A DNA stretch of 64,000 nucleotides, taken from Durusdinium trenchii (taxonomy: Eukaryota > Sar > Dinophyceae > Suessiales > Symbiodiniaceae). Numbering within the stretch: the first letter of the stretch is position 1; each line of letters begins with the position of its first letter. Shown here in pieces: positions 47,671 to 58,676 of the stretch. The notes beneath the pieces were generated by a model that made no database searches, had not been told where the DNA came from, and saw nothing but the letters and a program-made list of their open reading frames with translations. The stretch spans positions 451,123 to 515,122 of the forward strand of contig CAXAMN010006557.1 of assembly GCA_963970005.1 (NCBI GenBank), read 5' to 3'. The translations under genes were made by a program, and so were the position numbers.

Positions 47671-47946
47671 TCTCTTGAGTCTCTGAGTTTGTTCTATGTG
47701 TACAAACATCCGTAAAGTAGATTCAATGTTCTTTTGAGGCCATCGCTATGAGGTTGGAGGCCATCGCTATGAGGTTGGAGGCCATCGCTATGAGGTTGGA
47801 GGCCATGGCTATTAGGTTGGAGGCCATCGCTATTAGGTTGGAGGCCATCACTAGTGGGGTGGAGGCCATGGCTAGTAGGTTGGAGGCCTCAAAGTTCTCT
47901 TGTAGGTTGTATAGTCTCTTGAGTCTCTGAGTTTGTTCTACGTGTC
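47671..47946 (+). repeat. 21-bp minisatellite flanked by 31-bp direct repeats
   Basis: Seven to eight units of GAGGCCATCGCTATGAGGTTG (47736-47891) are bracketed by TCTCTTGAGTCTCTGAGTTT-type repeats at 47671-47701 and 47916-47946 that differ at one base. On the plus strand the array is an open frame of heptads (MRLEAIA). A related pair of units is at 15955-16000. Confidence 0.85.
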
Positions 47947-47971
47947 ACCTACAGTAGGTGCCTTCATTCAC

Positions 47972-48810
47972 CCTTGGGATCCTGGAGCACACCGGACTGC
48001 CCCGGCTTTTTCACGCAGAAGCCCATCTCTCCAGCCATCTCGACCAAGCAGCTCAGGTTCCTCGCCACAAAGGAGAAGCGCCCGTCGCCGGCTCTCCAAG
48101 TCTGCACCTGGCGATGGCACATCCGGCAGCAGGTCTTCAACTGCCAGTCTTTCTGACCAAACATTGGGATCTGGTCAAGCTCAAGAGCCACCTTCGGCTG
48201 GCGCAAGCCACAACATGTGGTGCGAGTAACTCTACACCAAGTGTTTCTGGATATACGGTAGCTGCTGACCAAGCTCTAAAACCACCGAACATACACCACC
48301 CCTCTCCGCCTTACCTTACCGCCTTACCGCCCCCCTCCGGCGACTTCGGCCTGAAGGTGCTGCCGCGACAAGGTGCTGAGCGCGTCCGGCTGGAGCACCT
48401 GGCAGGGTGGACACCGTCCGGGGAGGAACTGAACCAGCTCACGGCGGAACCGGCGGAACCCAAACCGGCTGGTCGTCCGGTCTGCCAAACGATGCCGGTT
48501 CTGCAGCTACTCATTCACCACACGCGTCGTGGAGAAAGTGTGTGGTTTTGGACAGCCATGTCGTGCCCTTCCACCACCCCTGTGCGACCACCTACCACCT
48601 ACCAACACTTTCAATTGTTAGGGCCTAAGTGGTCAACTAGGCAGAGCCGCCCCTTCCATCGCCCCGAAGACGGGACCTGAACCGTCGACTCAAACCTTCT
48701 TTGTTGGGGACGACTCGCCCCGGAAGTCGACACCGGCCGTCCGATCGACCTCCCCCGGGTCGCTGGGCGACCGCTTTTCAACGCCCTGCGCGGGTCGGTC
48801 GACCCCGGTC
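47972..48810 (-). CDS. Cys-rich protein of unknown family, at least three exons
   Basis: Exons: 48810-48750 (TGVDRPAQGVEKRSPSDPGE, phase 0 exit at GAG|GTCGAT), 48398-48351 (VLQPDALSTLSRQHLQ, GC donor) and 48191-47972 (73 codons). The third carries WQLKTCCRMCHRQVQTW, GDGRFSFVARNLSCLVEMAG and MGFCVKKPGQSG, with several Cys and a His that could bind a metal. It ends in phase 1 at G|GTGAATG. Exons 2 and 3 join in phase 0 across 159 bases. The frame before exon 2 reads QFLPGRCPPCQ, so exon 2 may start earlier. I do not recognise the family; the overlapping 240-codon plus-strand frame has no splice support. Confidence 0.55.
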
Positions 48811-48966
48811 CTCCGGCCAGAAGTCCAACTGATGGGCCCGGCCGATGAGGAAGGAACTGCCGGAGGGCGAGGATGGGCGTCCGGGGAGGGTGAGGATGGG
48901 CGTCGGGGAGGGTGAGGATGTTTCTCAAAACCGAGCGTGGATTCTTTGCGGCACGGTATGTTGAGA

Positions 48967-49047
48967 TTATATGTATATATATATATATATATCTATCTAT
49001 CTATCTATCTATATATATTTATTTATTTATTTATATATATTTTTTTG
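48967..49047. repeat. TA / TATC / TTTA microsatellite
   Basis: Consecutive short-unit tracts. Confidence 0.95.
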
Positions 49048-49495
49048 TTTTTTGAAATTCGTGGCTTTCGCTGCCCCTCTTGGAGCGTGCAATTCTGAAC
49101 ACCATTGGGGTCATCATCTTCTGGAGAATCTACATGACTGTGGAAAGAGCTGGTGTGGGTGGATGCCAGTTGCCCACGCCCCCCTCGAGGTGAGGAGAAT
49201 CCAAATGAACCCGTTCACTTCATCGCATCCAATCTATAAGTCCCAAGTTAGCGCAGGATTTGAATATCCAGGGCACCAAGTTAGACTGTGCAAACAAGAG
49301 GCAACTCGAGTAACCGTGCAAGGACCCATCGATCAACCAATCGAACTGATCTTCTGATTCTGCTGCCCAAAAGTTCTTTGTTCTACACTCCCTGAAACAA
49401 AGCATGGAACTGGACAATCCCACGTTTCTAGAGGAACAATGGTATTCCAGGAGGCCCAGAACATCCACATCCATGATTGTTTGAGGGAGGGTCAC

Positions 49496-49531
49496 CATGT
49501 CAATGCCCTCTGCACCGAGTTCCTCCGCAGC
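49496..49531 (-). CDS. Short exon, unknown protein
   Basis: Entered at TTCAG|GCTGCG; AAEELGAEGIDM; ends at ATG|GTGACC, or continues as VTLPQTIMDVDVLGLLEYH if the donor lies further on. Confidence 0.4.
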
Positions 49532-50038
49532 CTGAAAGGCTCCTCCCCGCTCATCACAGGGGCGAAGGCCAGACGCCGCTGCTCGTCCGGCAACTGCGGC
49601 GGAGGTTCGGAAACGGATCGACGGACGGGTTTGAAACCACTGAGACGGACGGGTGTCACCCACTGGTCGAAGAGTTCCGGAGAAGAACGACGAACGGGAC
49701 GAACGGTCGAAAAGAAAAGTGAAGGGCTTTGACGCCAGCAACAATTAACAAAAATTGCAATGGCTAGCCGCTAGTAGCCGCTTGCCCAAGAGCGGGTGCT
49801 AATCCACAAAATTCCTTGGTGGCATTGACAACTAAAAGCTTTAATGTAGAGACGAGGGACGAGCGACGCAATCAAATCAGGTCAGATCTGAAGAACTACC
49901 CTCTCGCAAACTGACATGGCACCTGAGAATCGACCATCTTCCTCTACCACCCATGTGGTCCAGGTGACTCCATATGGTCCAGGTGAAGGGGCTCCCAGAC
50001 TCACGTCTGCTCCCTGCCCTGTGAAAAGCCAGACCCGC

Positions 50039-50098
50039 CTGCATCTTTACGCCGGGCCCCAGCACCTCCAGGAAGAGTGCTGGATCGCTTCTCTCCAC
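50039..50098 (-). CDS. 20-codon exon, unknown protein
   Basis: Bounded by TGCAG|GTGGAG and CAG|GCGGGT (GC donor), phase 0 both sides: ERSDPALFLEVLGPGVKMQ. Confidence 0.46.
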
Positions 50099-51259
50099 CT
50101 GCAGCACAGCGCAGCACGGCGCAGCGCGGCTGCGCACCGACCGCACCGCAAGCGCACCGTCCAACGTGCAGGATCAGGGCGTCTCCGGGCGTGCTCCACT
50201 GTGCTAAACGCACGCGTGGTGTTCGTGACACCAGACCCATGCCGATGCGGCATCTCGAGGTTGGAACCGACAGAAAGAAACTGCCAGTTCTTTTCGCACG
50301 AAAGACCTCGGTGCAGAAGTGAAGAACCCTGTGACATGTCGTTGTTCGACCCGGTCCAGCCCCAAGCGTTCCAGGAGAGGTGTTATATATATATATAAAT
50401 ATAAGTGACCTCATAGAACCCCACTGGGTACCTATGCGGTAGTCTATCTCCTTGAACCTCCATTGCTCGGTCGAAAAAACACTCAGGGCCCACCTTGGCA
50501 GCGACGTGTCCGCTGCTGCGGCGCGATTCCCTGGTGCCAGCAGCACTAGCAACATTGGCTGGTGCGATGCCCACGGAGCCTGGCCGGGCGACGGAGCGGG
50601 CCGAAGGAGGCGGCATGGGCGCTGGTTTGGCGAGCGGGTTCCCCACACTCGGCCCCCCCCGTTCACCCACGCTCGCGGCGAACGGAAGCGCGCCTGCGCT
50701 GGCTGGAGCGTGGAGCGCGGAGGGAACGCCCGAGTCTCTTAGGCCAGAAGGGCCTGATAGGCCAGGACAACGCAGCCAGGCAGCCAGGCAGCCAGCAGCA
50801 GGGTGTTTTTTGTTTTTTCCCCAAACAGCCCGATCTGAGCGCCGCAGGGGAGTGGGAAGGGAGTGGAATGGGAGGCTGGTCCAGTCTCAAACAATCTGTA
50901 GTGGGCTGGCTGCTTGAAACAACTCCATCGAAGAGCATGGACACGGCAACACCCTGAAAGAGATTCATGACCCCCAGATCTGTCCATGGCAAATCCTCGA
51001 GAAAACCACCAACCAAAAAAAATCATACAGTATTTATGACATATATATATATGTATTTATGACATATATATATATATGTATATGTATATATCATAGGCCC
51101 ATAGGCCCACAGGCACTATCACTCCCTTAAACACCAAAAATAAAACAATCAGACCCCCAAAACATCGGACTCCCCTCGCCACCGGTCTAGCAAACCACCG
51201 ATCCATACCTTCGATGTCGCTCCCTCAGAATCCTTCAGGCTCATGACCCCCCCACTCAC

Positions 51260-51301
51260 CGCCGCAGCCTCCAGGCTCTGCCGCACCGACGCCAGCTTCG
51301 C
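51260..51301 (-). CDS. 14-codon exon, unknown protein
   Basis: Bounded by CCCAG|GCGAAG and GCG|GTGAGT: AKLASVRQSLEAAA, a helical segment; the best consensus donor in the region. Confidence 0.47.
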
Positions 51302-52080
51302 CTGGGCGACCCGCGGGCGCCGTGAGCTCGGTCCGCGGCCGTTCATCCGGTGGCGAAGCACCGGAGGGCTTCAAAGGATCCGATCGCCGCGGGGGCTCCA
51401 CTCGATCCTGGGGAGTCTGGGAGGATTCCAAGTCGTCTTGAAAAAGAACCAACGGACCTAAGTACAGATATGTACAGAATGTAAATGGTCCATATGTGTT
51501 CTTACATCATATTCATGTATTACTAGGGATTCTGCGCGATGGGTCTTGCGGGGGGGAGCTTTTGGTTCGCGTCGAAGCGGTGTTCTGGTGGCGTTCTGCA
51601 TCTCGGCGGTCATATCGAAATTGTTGGACACTGTCCCTGTTGAGAGAGCCCCTCGCCTGTGTGATGGCTGTTCAGAAATGGGAAGACGAAGACTTGCACT
51701 CGACGCTAGGCAAATCAAGCAAATCCATGTGTTCTGCTCATTCACTCATGTTTGTTGCTCTTGTGGGTCTTGTGATGTTCATGTGTTCTGCTCCAAAAGA
51801 AGTGATAGAAACTCAGGCATCTGTTGTCAAGGGAACGCACTGTCCCATGCAAAAACGGAGGAGAGGCATACAGAAGTATGAACCCCATCCTTTTGTCTAC
51901 GCAAGGTGATTGTAGAAAACTGCACTCCCAAAGGCTAAGGCCCATAAGTGGCCCATAAGCGCTTGTAACTTCCTATGGGTTGCTGTCCATAAGTGTGTCC
52001 TACGGTTGTGGATCGAAAGGTGTACTTTGAAGCCTCCATCTGGCGTAAACTCGATGCTTTTTAACACGCATGCGGCACAC

Positions 52081-52125
52081 CTCCTCCCAGGTCTCCCGGC
52101 GCGAGCCGCCTGGTAGCTCCAACCC
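52081..52125 (-). CDS. 15-codon exon, unknown protein
   Basis: Bounded by GCCAG|GGGTTG and GAG|GTGTGC: GLELPGGSRRETWEE. The frame continues CRMRVKKHRVYA if unspliced. A plus-strand frame (52070-52471) also looks protein-like but lacks splice support. Confidence 0.4.
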
Positions 52126-52463
52126 CTGGCGGAAGGCTGAAGCCCGCCCCTCTCAAGAGCAGGTGGCACATCTTCGGGACCGCGCATGGCTTTTGGACCT
52201 CCTCAACTCCCTCCGCCCTAAAACTGAGCTCCACCCACTGAGCTCCGCCCCTCAACACCAACTGAGCTCCGCCCCTGCAGGCCCACCCCTCGGTCCATCT
52301 TCCGTGCTTCGCCTCCAGGCAGGACCGCGACAGGTCAAAGCGGAACTGGATGAACTCCACCTGACCGGACCGGCAGAAGTTCGACGACGGGATGGCCATG
52401 TGGCGAGCGGATGGCTGAAGGGGCTGAGGCGAAAGGCCCGGCCAGCCAAACACGTCTTGTGCC

Positions 52464-52813
52464 ACTACTAGAAGCAAGAAGCTACTAGTAGTTCCTGGCA
52501 TCGCTACTAGGAGCAAGAAGCTACTAGTAGTTCCTGGCATCGCTACTAGGAGCATGAAGCTACTAGTAGTTCCTGGCATCGCTACTAGGAGCAAGAAGCT
52601 ACNNNNNNNNNNAGCTACTAGTAGTTCCTGGCATCGCTACTAGGAGCAAGAAGCTACTAATAGTTCCTGGCATCGCTACTAGGAGCATGAAGCTACTAGT
52701 AGCTCCGGGCATCGCTACTAGGAGCAAGAAGCTACTGGTAGCTGCGGGCATCGCTACTAGGAGCAAGAAGCTACTAGGGCTGGCACTACTACTAGGAACA
52801 GGAAGCTACTAGT
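52464..52813. repeat. 39-bp tandem array with assembly gap
   Basis: About nine units of GCTACTAGGAGCAAGAAGCT + ACTAGTAGTTCCTGGCATC. Ten N at 52603-52612 mark a gap, so the true copy number is unknown. Each unit contains the palindrome CTACTAGTAG. Confidence 0.95.
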
Positions 52814-53356
52814 CCTTTGGAACTTCACCACGGGCTAGAGCATCGGGTGTGCCAAAACCCCTTCGTGGTGAAAGCCAAGAGTGTGTTTTTGGTGGAAGCC
52901 GCGAGAATCTGAACTCCTCATGCCCTTTGTGGTTCGGAGGCTTGAACTCCGATTGCAAAGCCATCAAAGGCAGCAAGGCAAACCGGCTGCTGCCCTGCAG
53001 CAAACCAGAAGCCCTCCGTGGTGATCGAAAGAAGGCAGACTTATCCACGGAGAATCTCAACTTGAAATGTGTGCCATCTGCTTTGATACAAGTCTATACC
53101 GTTTGTGACCTTGGTTCCAAGGTGCTGCTATAGCGGCTATATAAGGGTTCAAAAAAGGCAGGGACGACCTTGCCCTTCTGTAAACGACATCTGCCCTCAA
53201 ACCAGACTAACTGGTAACTATATGCAGTAACTAGACCATATATCTATATTAGATATATACATATATATATATACAGCAGCATTAGTACCTTGGCACGTTC
53301 TGAGCCGTCTTGTGAGCACTGCCGCTGCTCGACCACGCGGGACTTCCCCACCCCAC

Positions 53357-53398
53357 CTCTGACTTCCCCGCCGCTGGACCAAAACGGGTCAAGGTGAC
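53357..53398 (-). CDS. 14-codon exon, unknown protein
   Basis: Bounded by CGAG|GTCACC and GAG|GTGGGG: VTLTRFGPAAGKSE, phase 0. A different frame is open throughout (53244-53600), so this is tentative. Confidence 0.38.
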
Positions 53399-54547
53399 CT
53401 CGCCGCGAGAGAAAACGCGCCCAGTCCGTGGAAAAACCGTATCTGTGGAGTTCTTGCAGGTTTGGCGGTTGGGCGGCCCTTTTTTGAAGGACAAACCTGG
53501 GGAAAAAAGTGGGCGCTTGGCTTGGCACCGCTTTTCTATCAAGTTCGGGGCGCTGATATAGACAGCACCAGGGCCTTGAGAAGTGATTTCCTTGGATCAT
53601 CTTGCGCGGGGATTTGGGTGCCGAAACTGGAGACTCCAGTGAACCTCAAGCTGTCTCGGTTTGGCAGCGGAAGCACCGCACCGACCGAAGCCAGCAACGT
53701 CCGTCATCCAACACGTCACGTACGATCATTCGAGCCCCCGCATCCCTCCACACAGCCTCTGCACAACAGAGAGACGTATAAGGAGATCACCAAATATGAA
53801 GGAGGTATCCAACAGAGATCACCTTCCATTCCTTCTTTGTTACCACCAGAGAGACTGTCTTCAGAAAATCACTGGCGCAACACACGTCTCATGGATGAAT
53901 GCCAACTGGTGAGCTGCGCAGGGGGGGCTTACCAACTGGATAACTGAGACTTGGTCGCCCAAAACGTTCAGCTCAGAGACTTATTGGAGGGTGCCTGAAG
54001 GAAAGACCTCTGCAAAATCCCACCAATCCCCGAACCTCCCCTCCAAATTCCTATAGTTCACTCACATCTTTTCCCATTCTTTTCCATCGTTGGTCCCACA
54101 CATCGCTCCTGCTCCGCGTCCAGTTCCGACCGCACCCAACTGGGCATCTCCAGGCGCCCCCCGCGAGATCGCCATGGCGCAGGGGCGCCTCATCTCCCCG
54201 GCCCTGCGTGCAAAATGCGCGCGCGCGCGCGACGTGGAGGTGCGTCCCGGGCTCTGTGCGGTTCATTCAGATCGAAGAAGGGAAAAGAAAGCCACCCAGG
54301 GTGGGGCGTTCTTCTTGCTGTGTGTATGTGTGTGGGCCATCCCTAGAATGAGCGGCGGAAACAAGCATTGAACTGAATTCATCATTCATCCTGTATTACT
54401 TGCATTTCATAGGACTTTGTGGTTTCATCATGATATTCTCCTGGTGTGGAACATGCTCCAAGTGTGCTGTATCGGCCAGGCGCCATGAACCCCAAAACAT
54501 CCAACGACCTCCGCTCAGACCCGTTCCGTCACCGCGGGTCGTTGTGC

Positions 54548-55998
54548 CTGCAAGATCTGGTCGTTGAGCCTCGTGCCGTTGCCACTGCAGTTCTTCAGGA
54601 CGAAGCGCGGTCGACCACCCCGGCCTCCGGGTTCCGGGGCGGGCGCTGAGATGGATGTGGGGTCGTTTCGATCCATGCTTCCCCACCGTCCTTGATCCCC
54701 TGAGTGGTTCGGTTGGGCTTTTGGCAGCCGGTCAGTGGATGGGACCGGCTGCAAGGTGGATGGGACCCCGGTCGAACCTGTGATGCTACCAGCGGCAAGA
54801 CAATCACTGGAGACCCCTTCGGGTGAGTTGATGCAATCCTGATCCACACCACTTGAAGTGGTACGTCCCATCCTTGGGCGAGGAGCACCCAGCAGTTTCT
54901 AACACGTTGAACAGTGGTATCTTCTGGGAGCCCTACCCACCCATTTCCTACTCTGTTTGGGAGACACACGACGTAATGACCCTGCACCGACGCATGACCG
55001 TCGGGACCGGAGAAGCCGTGTGACACCGCCGCGCCACGAGGGGCGCGGCGTGGCGCCCCGAGTCGTCTAGCCACTCACGTGGCTTGCTTGGTCTGGATGG
55101 CCTCAAGGCCCTAAGCAGATTGCATTGAAGTCACGCCCACCATCCAGGTTGTCTTGAATCCTCTGTACAGTCATCGGAATGCACGCCTCGAGGATTGCAG
55201 TCCACCGACACCTGCGGAAACCAAACAATGCTGCACCAGATTGTTTTTTGGCTCGGGCAGAGACCGCGCAGAGCGGCAGAACGACCGACTCATCACAGAT
55301 CTCCAACGTTCCTGCCTGGAAGTGCTCCCGCGAGATGGTCGACCGGCCCGAGACACTTTTGGCCACCAGCTCCTGAAACGGGAAACATGCACGCAGCGAG
55401 GGTGGCCTTCATGGAAATTCTGTCTAAGTCTAAGGTTTGTGAAGGAAGGAAGGAAGGAAGGAAGTAGTGCAATGATGCCTTTGGAACGATAGAGGATGAT
55501 CAACAAACTAGCTAGCCGTAACTAGCCACAACTCACACCTTCAAAGATTAAGAGACCGCCCACGGTATTCTTCGTTTGTTTGATCCCAAACTGGGCCGCT
55601 GCAATCTGCAGTCTCCGCACTCCTCAAACAAAGGAGTCTGGAAGGCGCGGCCCACACAGAGCGGCCCCTGGCGAGGTTTTCAGTGGGAATGAACACTCCA
55701 ACCCTCTCCTACAGGACTTTACCGAAGCATGGTCTTAGACACTTAGACTCATCCAACAGGTTCAAAGCACAATGAGCCCAACTCATGATACAATCTCTCC
55801 AGCACCGAAGTGGACCAAACCCGCTGGCCGGGGATGGAATACATCTTCCGGGCGTCCTGTTCCATGCTTCCAAGACCCAAAACAAGCCTCCCAAAAAGCC
55901 TCCCTCGGCGGGCGCACCACCTCCCTGAATGCAAGCTGCCACCGTCCCACCGTCCCAACCTTCCGGTCCGTGGCAGCCAGGAGGTCCCCAGCGGATTC
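54548..55998 (-). CDS. FHA-domain protein
   Basis: Exons: 55998-55921 (CGCAG|GAATCC), 55372-55316 (TTCAG|GAGCTG), one starting at 55211 (CGCAG|GTGTCG, end not fixed) and 54624-54548 (GGAG|GCCGGG). They read DRKVGTVGRWQLAFRE, then AKSVSGRSTISREHFQ, then VSVDCNPRG, then RPRFVLKNCSGNGTRLNDQI. These are the four landmark strands of a forkhead-associated domain: Gly-Arg, Ser-x-x-His, and Asn-Gly-Thr with a following Asn. Known role: binding phosphothreonine peptides in signalling or DNA-damage proteins. Donors are GT, GC and GC. The N-terminal strands may come from an exon near 57.2 kb; the rest of the protein, and any partner domain, is not seen. Confidence 0.72.
55441..55466. repeat. (GAAG)n microsatellite
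   Basis: Six GAAG units, polymorphism-prone. Confidence 0.9.
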
Positions 55999-56404
55999 CT
56001 GCGGACCGGACGGCGTCGACCGGAGGGCTTCGGCCACGTGCTGTTGGGCCAAACGGATGCATTAGGGGCAGCTTTGCCCTCACAGGACCTCTTCAACTCA
56101 TCTTTCCACTGATTCAGTGATGGCGAAAGTGCTATGCCGCCACTCCATGAAGCGACGAGACCAATCGGAAATTGTGGCCAGGCAGCAATTTCAAAAGTCG
56201 TGGACCAAACATGGCTAAACAATGCCAAGCATAGAAAGAAACAACATGTCTGAGGTTATTTCTGCGAAAAAATGCATTGGTACTCCCGGCGCTCGTCGCA
56301 CATATCATCTTCGAAATCAAGCACAACCCAGGCAAAAGACTATAATGAAAACACCTGCCCCTCAAACGCTCCCAAGGCAGATATTGAGATACACATTGAG
56401 AAAG

Positions 56405-56517
56405 GGCATCGCTAGGAACGGAGCAAGAAGCTACTAGTAGCTCCTGGCCTTACTACTAACTAGGAGCAAGAAGCTACTGGTAACAAAGGGCATCGCTACT
56501 AATAGCAAGAAGCTACG
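56405..56517. repeat. Dispersed copies of the 39-bp CTACTAGTAG repeat
   Basis: Three degenerate units in the same orientation as the array at 52.5 kb. Confidence 0.8.
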
Positions 56518-56691
56518 AATATTTCATCTTTCCACCCGTCCCCACCTCACCCCCCACCCACCTCCGCCGTGAGGCCGTGGGCGATCCGTCGCTTGCTGGA
56601 GGCGATCCGCTGCAAATCGGCGCCTACCGAGCAGCCAAGTAAGAAGCATCAAAGCGCCACCAAGGGGGGCTTCGAAGCATGGTCTTGTCAG

Positions 56692-56795
56692 ACAGTGGTT
56701 TCAGAGTAGATGGCACCCCAAGATGACTTTGAGGTGGGGTCCATATAAACCACCCAACGTGGGGTAACTTGCACCATCTACTCTCAACCCACTGT
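56692..56795. mobile_element. MITE-like element, relative of 6537-6650
   Basis: Left end ACAGTGGTTTCAGAGTAGAT, right end ATCTACTCTCAACCCACTGT: imperfect terminal inverted repeats of about 24 bases around 50 non-coding bases. Confidence 0.65.
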
Positions 56796-57132
56796 ACCTA
56801 GTTCCCGTCATCATGGTAGACCCAGTTCTGATGGCGTCCAAGGACACTTCCGAAATCACATGTACCCACCTGATCATCGACACACTCACTGTCTGAAGCC
56901 CCGCGGGTGGTGCTTAGTGACAACCTCTCGGGGAAAAAACAGAACTAGCCTCAGGGGTCGACTGGCATCTGTTTCCTACCAGCCGAATCCAGCGAATGGG
57001 CTTTGCGGCTTTAACCTATCAAAAGCACGGGTCAAAAGTGAGATCACGTCAGTGATCAAAGTGTGGAGCTCGGAAAGAATAAACAAAGTCCAGCACTCGA
57101 CCCCACTCATGACAGAGTATCTTTCTCTTAGA

Positions 57133-57239
57133 TGGTGGGAAGCTCTCTGCTCGCGGTGTTTGAACACCCCTCCGGGGCCTTGTGCTCGAACGCACTCCAG
57201 CGCAAAGAGCTCCAGGACCAGCGGCTCCGAGGGAGGTAT
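57133..57239 (-). CDS. Candidate exon, possible N-terminal FHA strands
   Basis: Begins after CTTGCAG with PSEPLVLELFALECVRAQ, then GGVFKHREQRASHHL. The pattern fits the strands that precede the Gly-Arg motif in FHA domains. The acceptor is AG|A, unlike the other introns here, which lowers confidence. Confidence 0.38.
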
Positions 57240-57447
57240 CTGCAAGGGGACAACCCAACAAACACACCTTGGAATGACGTCGGTAAGATGAATTTTGGGT
57301 TGGGCTGCAAACCCGAAAGTGGGCTGCAAGGACACAAACATGCGGCTCTTCGCTAACAACTCCGTCAGTGACCTTTCCAAAACGCAGAGCATCGCCAAAC
57401 GATTGGTGCCCAAAAGGGGGGATGTGTGATCGGAGTAATTATATACA

Positions 57448-57490
57448 TATGCTCTCTCTCTCTCTCTCTCCCTCTCCCTCTCCCTCTCTG
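57448..57490. repeat. (CT)n microsatellite
   Basis: Forty bases of CT/CCCTCT units; the Glu/Arg run in an overlapping minus frame is an artefact. Confidence 0.95.
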
Positions 57491-58239
57491 GAAGTTCTGG
57501 GATTCCAGAAGTGAGGGGTGTTTTCTTGGAGTGTGCTGCCAAGTCAGAGCTGAATAGCAGTGTTTATATATATAAAGGGCTCCATATGCACGTTCCTCTT
57601 CGTTGTGAAAATTGGCCTGAACAAATCCACCTCTGCCGACGCTCGTCCTTGAGCGTCGGCAAGGCACACCGGAGCCTGTGACACCTATTTAGCACACCTC
57701 CTCCTACTACTTGTTAGAACTAGGGCTATAGGCTATAGGGTAAGGCCCTCCATTTCGAGATCGCCAATTTTGGATGGACTGTAGACTTGAGGTACACCCG
57801 GCAGACGCATTGGGCCTTATTTAGGTGGATCTAACCCGCCCTGCTGCAGCGATGCCGCCACCCACGGGGTCTTGCCTGGCGAGGGCTGACCTCGTTCAAC
57901 TCCTGCGGGGCCTCGTTTAGCTCATCGGAGGCGGGGAGAGCCCGAACCCTTCTTGGACATGCTTAATGAACAACCCCCTTGCAATTCTCCTTTTGCAAAC
58001 CTCCTGAAGCCCAAAATCACGTGTGCAAACAACTGGCACGCTTGTTCTCCAGAGTGATCAACACCAAAAAAGGTAACATGTCCGGTCCGGAAAAGCAAGA
58101 CATGGAACAGCTGGAGGTTCCTGCATGGAACCGTCCGGTCCCAACCGAATAGGCGGGTGAGAGAGGCTTCACCTCCCGCTGAAACGGCTGGAAGTCCAAG
58201 ACTTTTTGATGCACGGTACGTCATCCGAACGGTCATGAC

Positions 58240-58676
58240 CTTTTTTCAAACCATCCATTCATAAGTCTTGAATCTAGGTAGGGGGAACAGCTGTTGACTC
58301 CTAATGATCCAGGCCAACTGGCTGGGAGAGCTGTGGGACCCCCCTTTTGTGACACAGATGGGGCAGTGGGACAAACTACAGTGCTGCTGGGCCTCTCCGA
58401 CCCCGTTAGAAGGCTCCGTAGCTCTTTGCTGACGCACCTCCTCCCCGCCTGCCCCTAAGCTCCAAACTCGCAAGCTCCGCTCGCGGCTCGCGCTGGAGGA
58501 GACCGGGCGGAAGGGGCGAGCTCCGTCCTGGCAGGCGAGGCGGATGGAACCTCGGATGAAGAACTGCAGCATGGATCTCCAAAAGCTGACTCCAAGAAGT
58601 CCACACTTCAGTTCTTCCTGATCCAAACATGCATTGTAAAACATACACTCTAACCCGGGACATGTCGCATCCCGCC
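58240..58676. other. GC-rich block with several open minus frames
   Basis: Two frames (QFFIRGSIRLACQDGARP; LLQREPRAELASLELRG) look coding. If the kinase transcript splices before 58677 these could be further exons. Not resolved. Confidence 0.3.

Noticed and set aside
47958-48680. 240-codon plus-strand open frame
   Set aside because: It is the shadow of minus-strand exons 48398-48351 and 48191-47972, which have matching splice signals and phase.
50495-50917. 140-codon plus-strand frame, Gly/Ala/Pro-rich
   Set aside because: Composition follows GC content; no splice signals; all neighbours are on the minus strand.
56976-57542. 188-codon minus frame as one protein
   Set aside because: Includes an Arg-Glu run from a CT microsatellite and unsupported flanks; only the central segment may be an exon.
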